Assembly (NCBI GenBank): GCA_963576725.1
Contig: OY755244.1
Location: 38,671,855 to 38,735,854 of the forward strand
Length of the DNA stretch: 64,000 nt
From: Azorinus chamasolen
Taxonomy: Eukaryota; Mollusca; Bivalvia; Cardiida; Solecurtidae
Direction: 5' to 3'
A program made the position numbers and the translations under genes. Below are positions 1 to 9,694 of the stretch, piece after piece; positions within the stretch are counted from its first letter, which is position 1, and the number at the start of each line of letters is the position of its first letter. The notes beneath the pieces are model-generated. The model was not told the DNA's origin, did no database searches, and saw nothing but the letters and a program-made list of their open reading frames with translations.

Positions 1-54
1 TATTAGCAGAATATTTATATTTGTCATATATACGCATGTATGTATATCATTGGT

Positions 55-181
55 AAAAACCGTATAGTCTGATATATCATAGTTCCATAAGCAAACAGAA
101 CAGACACTGACCAGACGGCTTCTACAGCTGCAGTCTGGTCTCGGTCAACTCTGATTACAACTGTGTGAAGGAGCGTGTTAA
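55..181. repeat. Degenerate family B TTAA MITE (partial)
   Basis: A decayed palindrome runs from GCAAACAGAACAGAC near position 92 to CAACTCTGATTACAAC near 160, with the centre in CAGACGGCTTC and CTGCAGTCTG. It ends at a TTAA at 178-181. The layout matches the better preserved family B copies further right (for example 19168-19420). Confidence 0.55.
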
Positions 182-300
182 CTCTTTCGGCGCCAATGTC
201 GCCTGTTGGAACCATTGAAAACAGTGCAGTCCCAGGTCAGATGCCGCCTTTTCAAGGCGACATCCGACCTGGGACTTCACTGTTTTCTGTTTAATGTTAG
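178..300. repeat. Palindromic MITE-like hairpin, TTAA-started
   Basis: The left end reads TTAACTCTTTCGGCGCC and shares its TTAA with the preceding repeat. Positions 217-287 form a near-perfect inverted repeat: GAAAACAGTG-CAGTCCCAGGTC on the left mirrors GACCTGGGACT-CACTGTTTTC on the right. The right terminus is not clear. Confidence 0.55.
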
Positions 301-612
301 CCCAAGCATACATGTTTTTAAACACAAATGTTTTACTAATACATGTATGTCTTTATTCTTTAGTTGAAAATTATATTTAATATGAAATTATTATTGCAGA
401 CGATACTTTTGAATTTGGCGCATAAAGAGTTAAGTCTCCACATGCCCGAAACATCGACAATAAGGATTTACTTAATCATCATGATCCCATACAAAACACA
501 GAAGCACAAAATCAGAGGGCCATTAAAGAAGTCTTCTGACAAGGGTGTCCACTGGGTGGTTTTACCAGTCAATGTGAAATATTTCACCAGTATATTTCTT
601 TCCTAGAAACTC

Positions 613-1143
613 TTAACCCCATTCCCTCATATTGACGCCTTTTGACGCCTCTGTAAAAGTCACTTTTGTGATAAATAGAATATGTGTTGCTATAGTAAAG
701 TAAAGTACCTACTTATGGTCTCCTTTCAGTCCGAATGACCGTTCAGCCGACTGTACATTTACTCACCTGGTCACTAAGTCATTGGCTTACAATATTGAGC
801 ACTGCTAACATATGGCGCAATCATGCAGCCACAGTACCGGCGAGTGACCCTCACAGGTACCCATCTTAACCCCTGGGTGGAGAGGATGTGCGGGTGTGAG
901 ACAAGGAAAGGCGTCTCTGAAATTTCCGGGAGGTACCAGGATTTGAATCCCGGATTGATAGTCAAGCGCGTTACTACTAGACCACCACCACCTGCAAATA
1001 CCACCTATAGGAGCATATGCTCTATTTATCACAATTGTTTCAAACTACAAAATTCTAACAGTTGCCTTTTCTCTTGTTAATGCTCCTTTTCGGTAGATTT
1101 ATTCAAAGCGGTTGTATCTAAAAAATAGCCTATGATGGGTTAA
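613..1143. mobile_element. Family D TTAA MITE, split by a SINE
   Basis: The left part (613-695) starts TTAACCCCATTCCC and reads through the GACGCC...GACGCC direct words. The right part (1005-1143) resumes at GGAGCATATGCTC and ends ATGGGTTAA. The intact family D layout is seen at 19917-20145 and 51726-51952: ends TTAACCCATTCC and GGGAATGGGTTAA around a palindrome based on AGAGCATTTGCTCC. The gap is occupied by the SINE at 696-1004, inserted exactly at the palindrome centre. Confidence 0.8.
696..1004 (-). mobile_element. tRNA-derived SINE
   Basis: On the minus strand the head carries A-box-like TGGTCTAGTAGTAACGCG and B-box-like GGATTCAAATCC, as in RNA polymerase III promoters of tRNA-derived SINEs. 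The body ends with CAGTCGGCTGAACGGTCA and a TAAAGTAAAGTACC-rich tail. CTATAG flanks both sides (690-695 and 1005-1010), consistent with a target duplication. A fragment of the same 3' end lies at 61138-61195. The length of about 310 bp fits a SINE. Confidence 0.75.
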
Positions 1144-1199
1144 AATGAAAAAGGATGGGTCCCTTATTTAAGTATGGAAGAGTTTGTCTTGTGGTTGTT

Positions 1200-1339
1200 T
1201 AATGAAGAACGAAAGTAATGCAGAAAGCTCATGTAGGAGCTATATGCATTACCCTCGTCTTACATTAAGCTACAATCTGACTTTAAGCTCCAGAATTATG
1301 CCTCTTTTTCGGCGGTCACTTAAGAGGGATTGAACTGTA
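1200..1339. repeat. Family H TA MITE, decayed
   Basis: The core contains TAATGCAGAAAGCTCATG, GAGCT and a mirrored GCATTA-CCCT stretch. The right end is GATTGAACTGTA, a degenerate form of the family H end GGTTTTACTGTA. It lies in the 3' flank of exon 2 of the minus-strand gene. Confidence 0.5.
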
Positions 1340-1397
1340 TAGCACAAGAAATTGCAATGCATAAGGAAAAGGGATAAAGAGTATTTACTGAACTTAC

Positions 1398-1583
1398 TTT
1401 CTGACGCGGCAAGCAAGTGATGGGTCCTCGGCTATACGTTTCTTCTTCTGGTCAGATGTTAAGTTCCCAAGAGAGTCAATCGATTCCATGTCAAGAACCC
1501 AGCCATCGAGGGCAATGTCCTTGTATTGTTGGCATGAAATTTCTTTTGTAGCATACTGCGGTATTAGATTGCGGCACACGGTG
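1398..1583 (-). CDS. Exon 2 of the minus-strand secreted-protein gene
   Basis: 186 nt, open throughout. The one leading nucleotide completes the serine codon begun in exon 1, and two trailing nucleotides remain for exon 3. The donor AAA/GTAAGTTC is near consensus. The encoded segment begins S-TVCRNLIPQYATKE and ends SLACRVR, with a lysine-rich DQKKKRIAED stretch. A family L repeat lies only about 12 bp upstream of the acceptor. Confidence 0.7.
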
Positions 1584-4500
1584 CTGAAAATAAACCAGGG
1601 TCTGAGTTTCGTTCTCAAGCTTTTGATTGGTCAGATTTGAGTTCTCAAGCTTTTGATTGCTCAGAGGCTCAAATCTGACCAATCAAAAGCTTGAGAACGT
1701 ACTCAGACTCAACTAAAAGTTTTATAAGCATGGACCCAGGTTCGATAATAGTGTTGCATAAACTGGTGAGCGTAAACCAGTGTGCACCGATGGTCTATTT
1801 GATCGACTTATTTAACAAAGCTACAGATAAATGTACGTACAGTAAAACCCCGCTAATGTGACCACCTAAACACATGACGGCGTAGTCAAACACCGTGTGT
1901 CAGGTAATATGAAGTGCAAGGCGTAGTCAAACACCGTTTGTCTGATATATAATGCAGGCTACGTACATGGCGTGGTCAGACACCATATGTCTGGCATGAA
2001 GTTCAAGTCGTAGTCAAACACCGTGTGTGTGATATGTTTAATAAATTATCTGTTCTATGTAGTGCAGGATGCATGGCGCGGTCAGACACCATACGCCTGA
2101 CATGTAGTGCATTGCGTGGTCAGACACCCTGTATCTGACATGTAGCTAGGCACACTCTGTCGGACATTGGTGCAGGTCGTGTCTGACAGGTAGCGCAGAT
2201 CGTTGCTAGACACCGCGTAGACACATTTTTACTACCGGTATGTCAGCATTGTCTGCCGTAATCTATTAAAATGTGATCTACAGGCATTAATAAGTTTAAA
2301 GACAAAACTGTCTTTGGTTCTATGATAACCTCAATTTACCCTAGAGAGCTCAATCTTAATAAAGCAAATAGTTCTGACATATCTGCAGCCCTTTTAGATT
2401 TAAATTTATCTATAAACAATGGAACAATTTCTTCTGGAATTTATGACAAAAGGGATGACTTTAATTTTAAAATAGTTAACTTTCCTCATTTGGATGGGGA
2501 TTTTCCCCGTGCTACATGTTACGGTGCATACATTTCTCAGCTTATTCGTTTTGCTAGGGCTTTTTCTTCCGTTGATGATTTTAACAATCATAATCTTATT
2601 ATCACTGAAAAACTAGTAAAACAGGGCTACAGATATGACAAACTTCGTAAAACATTTTCAAAATTTTACCACCTAAAGTTCTACTCATCAGCAAATACAA
2701 TTTTTATTTACGTACTCTTCTAAAGTTAGGTATTTCACATCCGGAGTTTTACGGTCATGTCATTTACAAACTTCGAAAAATTATTGGACACACATATTTT
2801 GATACTTTGTTTGTCAAACGTATAAAACAATTCATTAAAAAGGGATATGACCCCTCTATATTGCAGCACACAACATGCTTGGTGATCGACCCCTTTACAG
2901 TTGGTCATTATGCTTTCCTCGGACGGATAAGACTTAATACTCTATGAAGATTCCCTCTTAAACCCGTTTACGGAGGGAGGAAATTAGATATTTGTATTTT
3001 GCCAGTTCTGTCGTACCCCAAATGACTTCTCCACAGCTGCTCTGACCTCTGAATAGTCTTCGAGTATATGTCTACGATGTCAAGTTTATTCTATTTCAAA
3101 CAAAACAGTTGTACATACTTAATATCCACTAGTATTTGTATCTTCTTGCGATTGAATTTTTTATAAAATGTCGGTGTAGAAGTGTTTCATATAGTTTTTC
3201 CGTACTTTTAAATTATGACGTCATTTAAATGATGACGTCGTTGTTTACCTCTAACGTTTATTTTAAAGTTATTTCATTTTGGTAGACATCGTTATTCATG
3301 TTGTGAAGTTGTCTGGAGGGGGAATTTTATTTACATTTTGACTTTGGTGAAAGTGGGATAAGGACGAGGTTGGGTACCCGTAAACCAGGTTGAAGTCTCC
3401 CAGTAGCTTATTTTAGTTACTGACCGTTCCAAGGCGGTACTTCTGCTTTCAGCCTATGGTCAATTTTGTTATTTAATATGCGTAATGTTTAATGTTGTTC
3501 GTCTTGATATGCGTCCTATTATGTTTTGTCTTGTGGCTATACCGTTTCTTGTTTGATGGTGTTTGGTGCGGTGTCATTTCGTGTGTGGCTCTCCCTATTT
3601 GACTATTTTTCCATATTCAGATATTTTTTTAGGAAACTTTTTTATAATCATAATTGGTGAGAAGTATTTAAATTAAACTGAGATTTTAAATATATCTATA
3701 TATGTTATATGTATTGTTTCAATATGCTAAACATTGTCCTATATTTACAGGTTGTTTTGTTTTAAAGTTTTATTGTTTTATGTTACTATAGTCGGCAAAT
3801 AGCTTCTAATACAGCTAATGCTATTTGTTGTAAACCCGATTGAAAATAAGGTTTCTTGTATCTTGTATCTTGGGTTTCTGACCTGTCATCTTGTATATTT
3901 CTACACTATTTTCCCAATACTTTTATGACTATAACAATAGTATGTTTTCTTGAGGCGCGGCTGATTTATAAACCTCTTTACACTTTGCCTGATATATACT
4001 TATGTAAAAAATAATGATAGCATGAATATATATTACCTGTTCTTTTATAATAGTACCGTATTTGCACGTAAGAGTTTTATCAATGGCAGATACTGAAGAC
4101 ACAAATCAGAATTATTCCATAACCAGATAGAATAGACCATGTTTAGAATCTGCTTGGTTTGCGAAGGTGTCAAAAAGTTAGATAAAGCAAAATCTCGATT
4201 ATTCGAATTTTCTGTATAAAAGATAAAATTTAGACTCTTTTAGGCAGGTGGCTGCTTAATGCATGGTGAAAATCATGCAGAAAGCTTTCTACTTGACTTT
4301 CACCATGCATTAAGCTGCCACCTGTCTTAAAGATCGATAGTAATACGTATTTTAGTGTTCGAATAATCGAAGTTTTACTGTAAATGGTTATACATTTAGC
4401 ATGTTTAGCTGCTGTTAAACACATATCTCTCTCAAACACAAAACATAATAATAATAATAATAATAAAAATCGTTCTTGAAAAATGTTATGTACAATTAAA

Positions 4501-4877
4501 CAATATCTCGAACTTCAAAAGACCACACAAATGTGTTCGAGGTAACAGAAGTTCGCGTCATTCGACTTCTAGTTTAGACAACTTCTCAAGTTCACAGCTT
4601 AATACAGGTCTAAAATAATGCTGAATGCTCCTGTTTGGGACTTTCAGCATTATTTTCGACCCGCATTAAGCTGTCATATGTGTTTCTAAATATGCGTAGT
4701 GATACATTTTAGAACTATTCTGTATTGTAGCGTTTACTTCGAGTTATCTTGTAATTCGAGTTATCCGAATTCGAGATATCGAAGTTCAACTGTATATACA
4801 TACCTCGAGTACTGGGCGTTAGCTGTGGTCAGTATCCATAATATTAGTCCAATGTAGAGAAAAGCTTTGCCTCCCAT
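1398..4877 (-). CDS. Secreted protein gene, first two coding exons (partial, runs off the left edge)
   Basis: Coding exon 1 is 4877-4804 and coding exon 2 is 1583-1398, both minus strand, and the gene continues beyond position 1. Exon 1 starts at GCCACCATGG, an excellent Kozak context, and encodes MGGKAFLYIGLILWILTTAN followed by AQYS: a signal peptide with a hydrophobic core at residues 6-17 and likely cleavage after ANA (residues 19-21). It stops at donor GAG/GTATGT in phase 2. Exon 2 has acceptor TTTATTTTCAG and donor AAA/GTAAGT, and its phase fits exactly, adding 62 residues with cysteines near residues 28, 42 and 84 and the segment DGWVLDMESIDSLGNL. I do not recognise the family. The product is predicted to enter the secretory pathway. 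Intron 1 (1584-4803) has collected MITEs and an RT fragment. The exon pair is well supported by splice phases; the function is unknown. Confidence 0.7.
1597..1740. repeat. Family L palindromic repeat
   Basis: TTCTCAAGCTTTTGATTGG occurs twice in direct orientation and then inverted as CCAATCAAAAGCTTGAGAA, around CAGAGGCTCAAATCTG. It is closely related to the copy at 17908-18082, whose outer ends are GGGTCCC...GGGACCC. This copy has lost part of its left end. Confidence 0.75.
1858..2230. repeat. Degenerate minisatellite, about 40-50 bp unit
   Basis: The words GCGTGGTCAGACACC or GCGTAGTCAAACACC recur at least seven times, each followed by a variant of GTATGTCTGACATGTAG. Spacing is irregular, so this is an old and partly decayed array. 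No coding potential is seen. Confidence 0.7.
2281..3050 (+). pseudogene. Reverse-transcriptase C-terminal fragment (YLDD-type RT element, decayed)
   Basis: Positions 2322-2723 stay open and encode NKANSSDISAALLDLNLSIN, then IYDKRDDFNFKIVNFPHLDG and YGAYISQLIRFARAFSSVDD. After a frame change near 2690 the similarity continues (GISHPEFYGHVIYKLRKIIG) to about 2960. The same order of segments occurs at 44560-45100, downstream of an SRYLDD motif. The catalytic half is absent here. I would place it near Penelope-like or related RT families, but the clade is uncertain. It lies inside intron 1 of the minus-strand gene, in the opposite orientation. Confidence 0.7.
3300..3560 (+). repeat. Conserved 3' tail of the YLDD-type RT element (copy 1)
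   Basis: The block has the landmarks GATAAGGACGAGGTTGGGTA, ACTGACCGTTCCAAGGCGGT and ACTTCTGCTTTC. The same landmarks follow the RT fragment at 43407-45230 (at 45395-45560) and recur alone at 40470-40745 and 41060-41200. Its position after two separate RT fragments identifies it as the element's 3' non-coding tail. Confidence 0.7.
4180..4382. mobile_element. Family H TA MITE
   Basis: Outer ends are AAAATCTCGATTATTCGAA and CGAATAATCGAAGTTTTACT followed by GTA. The inner arms GGCAGGTGGCTGCTTAATGC and GCATTAAGCTGCCACCTG are inverted, around CATGCAGAAAGCTTTCT. The TACAGTAAAAC-type terminus and TA flank suggest the Tc1/mariner/pogo group. No transposase is present. Confidence 0.75.
4444..4468. repeat. 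(ATA)n microsatellite
   Basis: About seven uninterrupted AAT/ATA trinucleotides in an AT-rich intronic setting. Confidence 0.85.
4493..4795. repeat. Decayed family H-like TA MITE
   Basis: The centre AATAATGCTGAATGCTCC is mirrored by GACTTTCAGCATTATTTT. The right end is CGAGATATCGAAGTTCAACT followed by GTA, and the left side has TATCTCGAACTTC. The right end lies directly beside the donor of exon 1 (4804) of the minus-strand gene. Confidence 0.55.
4804..4877 (-). CDS. Exon 1 (signal peptide) of the minus-strand secreted-protein gene
   Basis: 74 coding nucleotides from ATG to donor GTATGT. Hydrophobic residues FLYIGLILWIL are followed by TTANAQ, a typical signal peptidase context. The ATG was chosen because it has a full Kozak match and places the hydrophobic stretch at the N-terminus; the open frame extends further upstream, but that part is probably 5' UTR given the TATA box at 5007-5013. 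Confidence 0.75.
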
Positions 4878-5006
4878 GGTGGCAAAATCTCCGTCGAAAC
4901 GAATTCTGGTTCTCTTTTCGTTCTTCTCTAATATAATTCTTGTGGTGTGCAGTTTCAAAAAACAACACAATGTTGGATTCACCGGCGCCTGTACGGTCCC
5001 GCCTAG

Positions 5007-5161
5007 TTTTATACGAATAACTTGCGATGACGAGTATCTGATTGGCTGGTATTTGTCACATGATAGAAACACTACTCGCAATTTGGAATTGAAAGTGGGC
5101 GTTATAAGAAGTAGCTGATTGGATGGTATTGGTCACATGATACAAACTCTATTCGCTATTG
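5007..5161 (-). promoter_or_regulatory. Core promoter with TATA box and duplicated CCAAT/E-box module
   Basis: On the minus strand TATAAAA (5013-5007) lies 130 bp upstream of the ATG, implying a 5' UTR of about 100 nt. Two tandem modules lie upstream: an inverted CCAAT (GATTGG, 5040-5045) with GTCACATGA (5055-5063), and GATTGG (5117-5122) with GTCACATGA (5132-5140). A further ATTGG lies at 5157-5161. The placement of CCAAT about 30 bp and about 110 bp upstream of the TATA box is usual for animal promoters. The CACATG words would suit bHLH factors; that is inference. Confidence 0.6.
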
Positions 5162-5236
5162 GGTGTTGAAGGTTGACGTTGTGTGAGTAAAATCGAAGAA
5201 AGTCTCAAGATCTTTCACCGCTTTCTTGGAATGAAC

Positions 5237-5443
5237 TACAGTATAACTTCTCTATAACGGCCACTAATTTGTGCTAATTAGTTGGTATCTAGGACAGGTG
5301 GTTGCTTAAAGAAAGGTGAAAGTAAAACAGAACGCTCATATAGGAGCGTTTTGCTTTATTTTCACCTTGCTTTAAGCAGCCACCTGCCTTAAGCACAAAA
5401 TACTAGATGTAATTTAGTGGCCGTTATAGAGAGGTTTTACTTT
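5237..5443. mobile_element. Family E TA MITE
   Basis: Ends are TACAGTATAACTTCTCTATA and TATAGAGAGGTTTTACTTTA. Inside, AGGTGGTTGCTTAAAGAAAG and CTTTAAGCAGCCACCTGC are inverted around AACGCTCATATAGGAGCG. It is about 207 bp with no ORF, and sits just upstream of the promoter region of the minus-strand gene. Confidence 0.85.
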
Positions 5444-5449
5444 AGCATG

Positions 5450-6180
5450 TATTTTCAAAACTGTACAATATTTACCATTTGTTGAAATGCGTCTTTGTGA
5501 AAAAGCAAATGCATGCATTTGGCACTTTCTTTGTTTTCAGTAAATATACGAAATGGTGGTAGTTCAGAGATTTGTGATTGTTTCGATAAATTGAAAGAGA
5601 AAACTAAGATTCAATATTCAAAAACATTTTAATAGCAGCGCAAACATAAAATTCTTCTTGTTTGGTTTGGTTTGTTTTTATCGGGTTTGACGTATTTCAG
5701 TCATTATTCTTGTTACACCATGCAATTGATTGTGAAAGTAAATACGAATATAACAGAAATGCAAATTCGTGTCTAACTCTTACATATTATAAACGTTATA
5801 TGTTTATCTGTAAATATTGAGACATTTACCATTTCCGTGCTTGAAACGAGTCACTACTGTACTTTGCAACCAGTGTAGACCTAAATAACAGGGATCTCAG
5901 AGAAACTGTCTGTATTGTTTGTCATACCACATTTTTCTTAAAAGGTGTCCCGGAATATTCACTGTAAACTTGGCATTTTTAAGTTTGGAATAATTCATTT
6001 GAAAAATCGGCGTTGAAAGGTTTAATATAAAAAACTAACGATACAACTGCTGTTCCTAACATTAAAATGTGTTTAAGTCATGACCTAACTAACGATACAA
6101 TAGATGTTCTTTACCGTAGAACGTTCTTGAGTCATGACATAACTGTATAAATGAGAAAGGAATAGTACAAGCCATGTACA
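5450..6180. other. AT-rich intergenic stretch, nothing recognised
   Basis: I see no open frame of note, no clear inverted repeat and no tandem array in this stretch. Confidence 0.6.
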
Positions 6181-6271
6181 ATACAATTTCTTTAATTATT
6201 CGAAAACTCAAAATACAGTAAAACCTCAAACCTGATACTCATAACACTAAACCAAGTATAAGTATCGGTCT

Positions 6272-6500
6272 TTAACCCATTCCCGCTTAGGCTATTTTTA
6301 GACCTAACCTTTTTGAGAAAGCCTACACAAAAGGAGCATTTACTAGAGAAAAGAATATATTTAGAATTGTGTAATATCAAAACCATTCTGATAAATAGAG
6401 CATTTGCTCCTATGGAGCAAATGCTCTATTTATCAGAATGGTTTCAAAAAGTGACTTTCACAGAGGCGTCAAATGGCGTCAATATGCGGGAATGGGTTAG
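6272..6500. mobile_element. Family D TTAA MITE
   Basis: Begins TTAACCCATTCCCGC and ends GGGAATGGGTTAG. The central palindrome runs from AACCATTCTGATAAATAGAG through ATTTGCTCCTATGGAGCAAA to its mirror. The core has lost two bases (CCTATGG for CCTATAGG). Confidence 0.85.
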
Positions 6501-6504
6501 GACA

Positions 6505-6555
6505 GGTGGCAACTAAATACTGGGTACAGGTCATGCAGAAAGCGCCAACCTGCCT
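6505..6555. repeat. Family H fragment
   Basis: GACAGGTGGCAACTAA and CATGCAGAAAGC are family H arm words, followed by CCAACCTGCC. Only a short internal piece remains. Confidence 0.4.
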
Positions 6556-7070
6556 AAATAATTCTAAATTCTTCATTACTAACATTTCAATTTTTTTACT
6601 GCAGTATCATGAATGGTTTTTAAGTCAAGTGACTGCCTGATGCAAGGTTATTAAAGTCTTGACGGAACACGTACGCTGCATTCATATTTATCTGAACTAT
6701 GCATTATTTCTATATAAAATATGTTTGCTAACAATAGTACGGCGAATCAAACATACTTAAAGAAGATAAACGTATTCATTATCCAATGAATGTCCATAGT
6801 TGTGGTCTGTCTTTTTAAATAGTATATTTATATAATGTTTGTGTATGTCATTATATGCATCATTCATTTGACTACGGTCTATCCTGGTCCATATCTAAAC
6901 GTATCCTCTAGTGTTGGGTTTCGGACCCAAATGTTTTTATTCGTTCATTAGCCAATGTTTGCGATTACAAATCATGATCAAATTTTAAAAGGTCGATGTT
7001 TTCTTCATATTTATTGGAACGGTGACAGTGTAGTGAAGAACAACTCAATTGTAGTTAAAAGTATCGACTA

Positions 7071-7515
7071 CAGCAAAAACTCGATAGTTTGATGTTTTAG
7101 TAAGGAATAATGTATATTTTTAAGCAGCCGACTGCTTAATACAGGGTGAAAATCATGTAAAAAGCATTTTCTACATACCATACTTTTCTACCAGTATTAA
7201 TCCTTCGCTTGCAGAATTTTAAAATACATTTCTTCTTCTTTACCAATGCCCTGTTGTATAATTACATATATCTTCACTGTGTACAAGTATTTCGCTGTGC
7301 AATCTCTGCTGTGGAGTGCACTGGTTGCACAATCAACTTGTAAACAGTGTAGACCCTGATGAGACAGCTCCTACAGGAGCTGTCTCATCTGGGTCTTCAC
7401 TATTTACAGGTAGGTATATTGACGTGAATAGCAAGCGAAGGGTTAAGCTACCACCTGTTTAAAGACCGACAATGATACTTGGATCTAGCGCTTAAACCGT
7501 TGGGGATTAACTGTA
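7071..7515. mobile_element. Family H TA MITE interrupted by a family C MITE
   Basis: The left arm (AGCAGCCGACTGCTTAATAC, AAAATCATG) is followed at 7197 by the 250-bp family C element. The right arm resumes with GCTACCACCTGTTTAAAGAC and ends GGATTAACTGTA. The split point is a TTAA inside the family H word CATTAAGC, giving direct evidence for TTAA targeting by family C. Confidence 0.75.
7197..7446 (-). mobile_element. Family C TTAA MITE, copy 1
   Basis: 250 bp including both TTAA. The family layout, in its forward sense, is TTAACCCTTCGCTTGCT, then a 70-bp palindrome (GTAAATAGTGAAGACCC ... CACTATTTACAAG) with core GACAGCTCCTGCAGGAGC, then a tail ending AGCAAGCGAAGGGTTAA. Terminal repeats and TTAA targets suggest a piggyBac-like source. 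No transposase. Inserted into a family H copy. Confidence 0.9.
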
Positions 7516-7519
7516 CGTC

Positions 7520-7840
7520 TAAGTGGATATTATTAAACAAACATTTCTGACAGGACCACATGTTATAACTACATGTATCTCTGGTATACGTCTGTCTACG
7601 TTAATCTCTACTGCCAATTATTCTCGGATGTCGACGCCTTTGTCAGACTGACGCTGAATTACCTAATGTAACCATATCGTCATCCAATAACATTAGTACA
7701 GCATTTATTTCTTCGAGCGTAAGTCTGGAATTCATTCAATCACGTAAGAATAAATGATATTCGGTTCTGTAAATGTGCGTTCTTTTCATTAACAATAATT
7801 AACTCGCCATATGTGACACGATCAAATAGAACCTAGTACA
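7520..7840. other. Intergenic spacer, nothing recognised
   Basis: AT-rich sequence with no repeat family or exon-like segment that I can identify. Confidence 0.55.
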
Positions 7841-7848
7841 TGTATCTG

Positions 7849-8098
7849 TTAACCCTTCGCTTGCTATTCACGTCAATATACCTACCTGTAAATAGTGAAG
7901 ACCCAGATGAGACAGCTCCTACAGGAGCTGTCTCATCAGGGTCTGCACTATTTACAAGTTGATTGTGCAACCGGTGCACTCCACAGCAGTAATTGCACAG
8001 CCAAATACTTGCACACAGTGAAGATATATGTAATTATACAACAGGGTATGGGTAAAGAAGGAGAAATGTATTTTAAAATTCAGCAAGAGAAGGGTTAA
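7849..8098 (+). mobile_element. Family C TTAA MITE, copy 2
   Basis: Full length, with TTAA at both ends (7849-7852, 8095-8098). It lies only 400 bp from copy 1 in opposite orientation. A 67-codon open frame crosses it but follows the palindrome and is not taken as a gene. Confidence 0.9.
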
Positions 8099-8420
8099 TC
8101 AATATGTACTTTTTTCTAATATCGAAATTGCACCAGGATGATTAGTAGAGAACACTTTCAAAAGTTTCCGGTCAAAATTATAATGTGTTTGTTCGAATAG
8201 ATTATCAAGACTGAACATTGAGACATGCATGCTCCGGCCAAGTTAAAGATGATTAATTCAAAAGCACAGACCCTTCATTACTTTCTAATTACATTATGAT
8301 AATTAATGTTTCAACTTGTTCTTTAATCATATTTCCGAAGCCAACAAACGCGTTCAAAACAATACATAGTTTTTTAAATGCAGTAGAACTTTTCTATAGC
8401 AAAATAAAGTTATACTGTTC

Positions 8421-8577
8421 TACAGTAAAACCTCTTTATAACGGCCACTAAATTACATCAAATATGTTGTGTTAAAGGCAGGTGTATGCTTAAATCAATG
8501 TGAAAGTAAAACAGAACGCTCCTAAATACCAACTTATTTACACAATTTAATGGCCGTTATAGAGAGTTTTTACTGTA
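8421..8577. mobile_element. Family E TA MITE, internally deleted
   Basis: Starts TACAGTAAAACCTCTTTATA and ends TTTTTACTGTA. The left arm reaches AACAGAACGCTCCT and then jumps to the right outer arm, so one side of the palindrome is lost. Confidence 0.8.
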
Positions 8578-8765
8578 TAATAATAGATGGTCGCTTAGTG
8601 GAGGAAAATAGTAATATAACACCTCTCATTTTGGAGCTTTCATCATAACTTATCTCCTACATTAAACTACTATCTGCGATCTGATTCGAATTTGCAAACA
8701 GTTTAGATCCAGATGAGAAATCGAGTAAACTGTCATCTCATCAACATCCAAGACATTTAACAGTT
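8578..8765. repeat. Two decayed MITE fragments (H-like, then A-like)
   Basis: 8578-8690 has TGGTCGCTTAGTGG and GGAGCTTTC as H-like remnants. 8695-8765 is a decayed family A palindrome: GCAAACAGTTTAGATCCAGA then CATCAACATCCAAGAC. Confidence 0.45.
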
Positions 8766-8832
8766 TCTCAAAACCTTGATCGATTCAGGAGTTTTCAATA
8801 TAGCACAAGAACCACCAAACTTCATACAAATG

Positions 8833-9082
8833 TTAACCTTTCTCTTGCTATTCACGTCAATATACATACCTGTAAATAGTGAAGACCCAGATGAGGCAGC
8901 TCCCGCAGAAGCTGTCTCATCAGGGTTTGCACTATTTACATGTTGATCGTGCAACCGGTGCACCACACATCATTGACTGCACAGATAAATACTTGTACAC
9001 AGTGAAGATATATGCAAATATACAACAGGACATGGGTAAAGAAGGAGACATGTATTTTAAAATTCAGTAAGAGAAGGATTAA
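8833..9082 (+). mobile_element. Family C TTAA MITE, copy 3
   Basis: Full length with TTAA at 8833 and 9079. The core has drifted on one side (GGCAGCTCCCGCAGAAGCTG), so this copy is older than copies 2, 7 and 9. Confidence 0.9.
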
Positions 9083-9369
9083 TCCACATATAAGAGTTGG
9101 TTAGACCTATTGTGGGTGATCGTTATCGAGAGTGGCTACATGCATTTCAGTCGGGAATTCTCATTTCTGAGAGTATAAAAATGTTCATTTTGACCATGTA
9201 CGTACGATGTCAACCATTTACTCCATGAATACTTAGCCTAGAACTTTTGACGTCGTGAATATTCACTGACTAAATTTATGAATGCAATGATGTCAAACCA
9301 AGGAGTCTTGGCTACGGTAAAAACTTTAAAGTCAGTTATATATACAACCTCATAAGCAAATATAGCAAA

Positions 9370-9608
9370 CAAGTATTAGACAGCGTAAGAAATAATGACG
9401 TAATGAATATTAATTACATTAACTTGCTATAATAGCAAACTGACATAGGAAATTTTGGGCATGACATAAACTGTAAAATCACACATATATTGTATCGTAA
9501 GCAAACAGAGCAGACCATTATCAGACAGCTCCTGTAGGAGCCGTCTGATCTGGGTCTACCCTGTTTGCAAAGGCATAGAAAGACATATTTAATAGAGTTA
9601 AGTGTTAA
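9370..9608. mobile_element. Family B TTAA MITE
   Basis: The right end reads TTTAATAGAGTTAAGTGTTA. The palindrome spans AAGCAAACAGAGCAGACC to GGTCTACCCTGTTTGC with core CAGCTCCTGTAGGAGCCG. The left terminus is decayed; TAAGAAATAATGACG marks the usual left arm. Confidence 0.75.
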
Positions 9609-9694
9609 AGAAGTGGCGACATAAATTACCTCTATTGCATATGAATTATTATAACAAGCTATCGTATTTTCTCCATCGCGCTAGTGCTATCATG

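Noticed and set aside
823..1080. Open frame containing PPPPANTTYRS
   Set aside because: It covers a SINE read on the opposite strand.
7895..8098. A 67-codon open frame recurring in most family C copies
   Set aside because: It runs through the palindrome and exists because the copies are nearly identical. No start context, no family match, and stop or frame changes occur in older copies.
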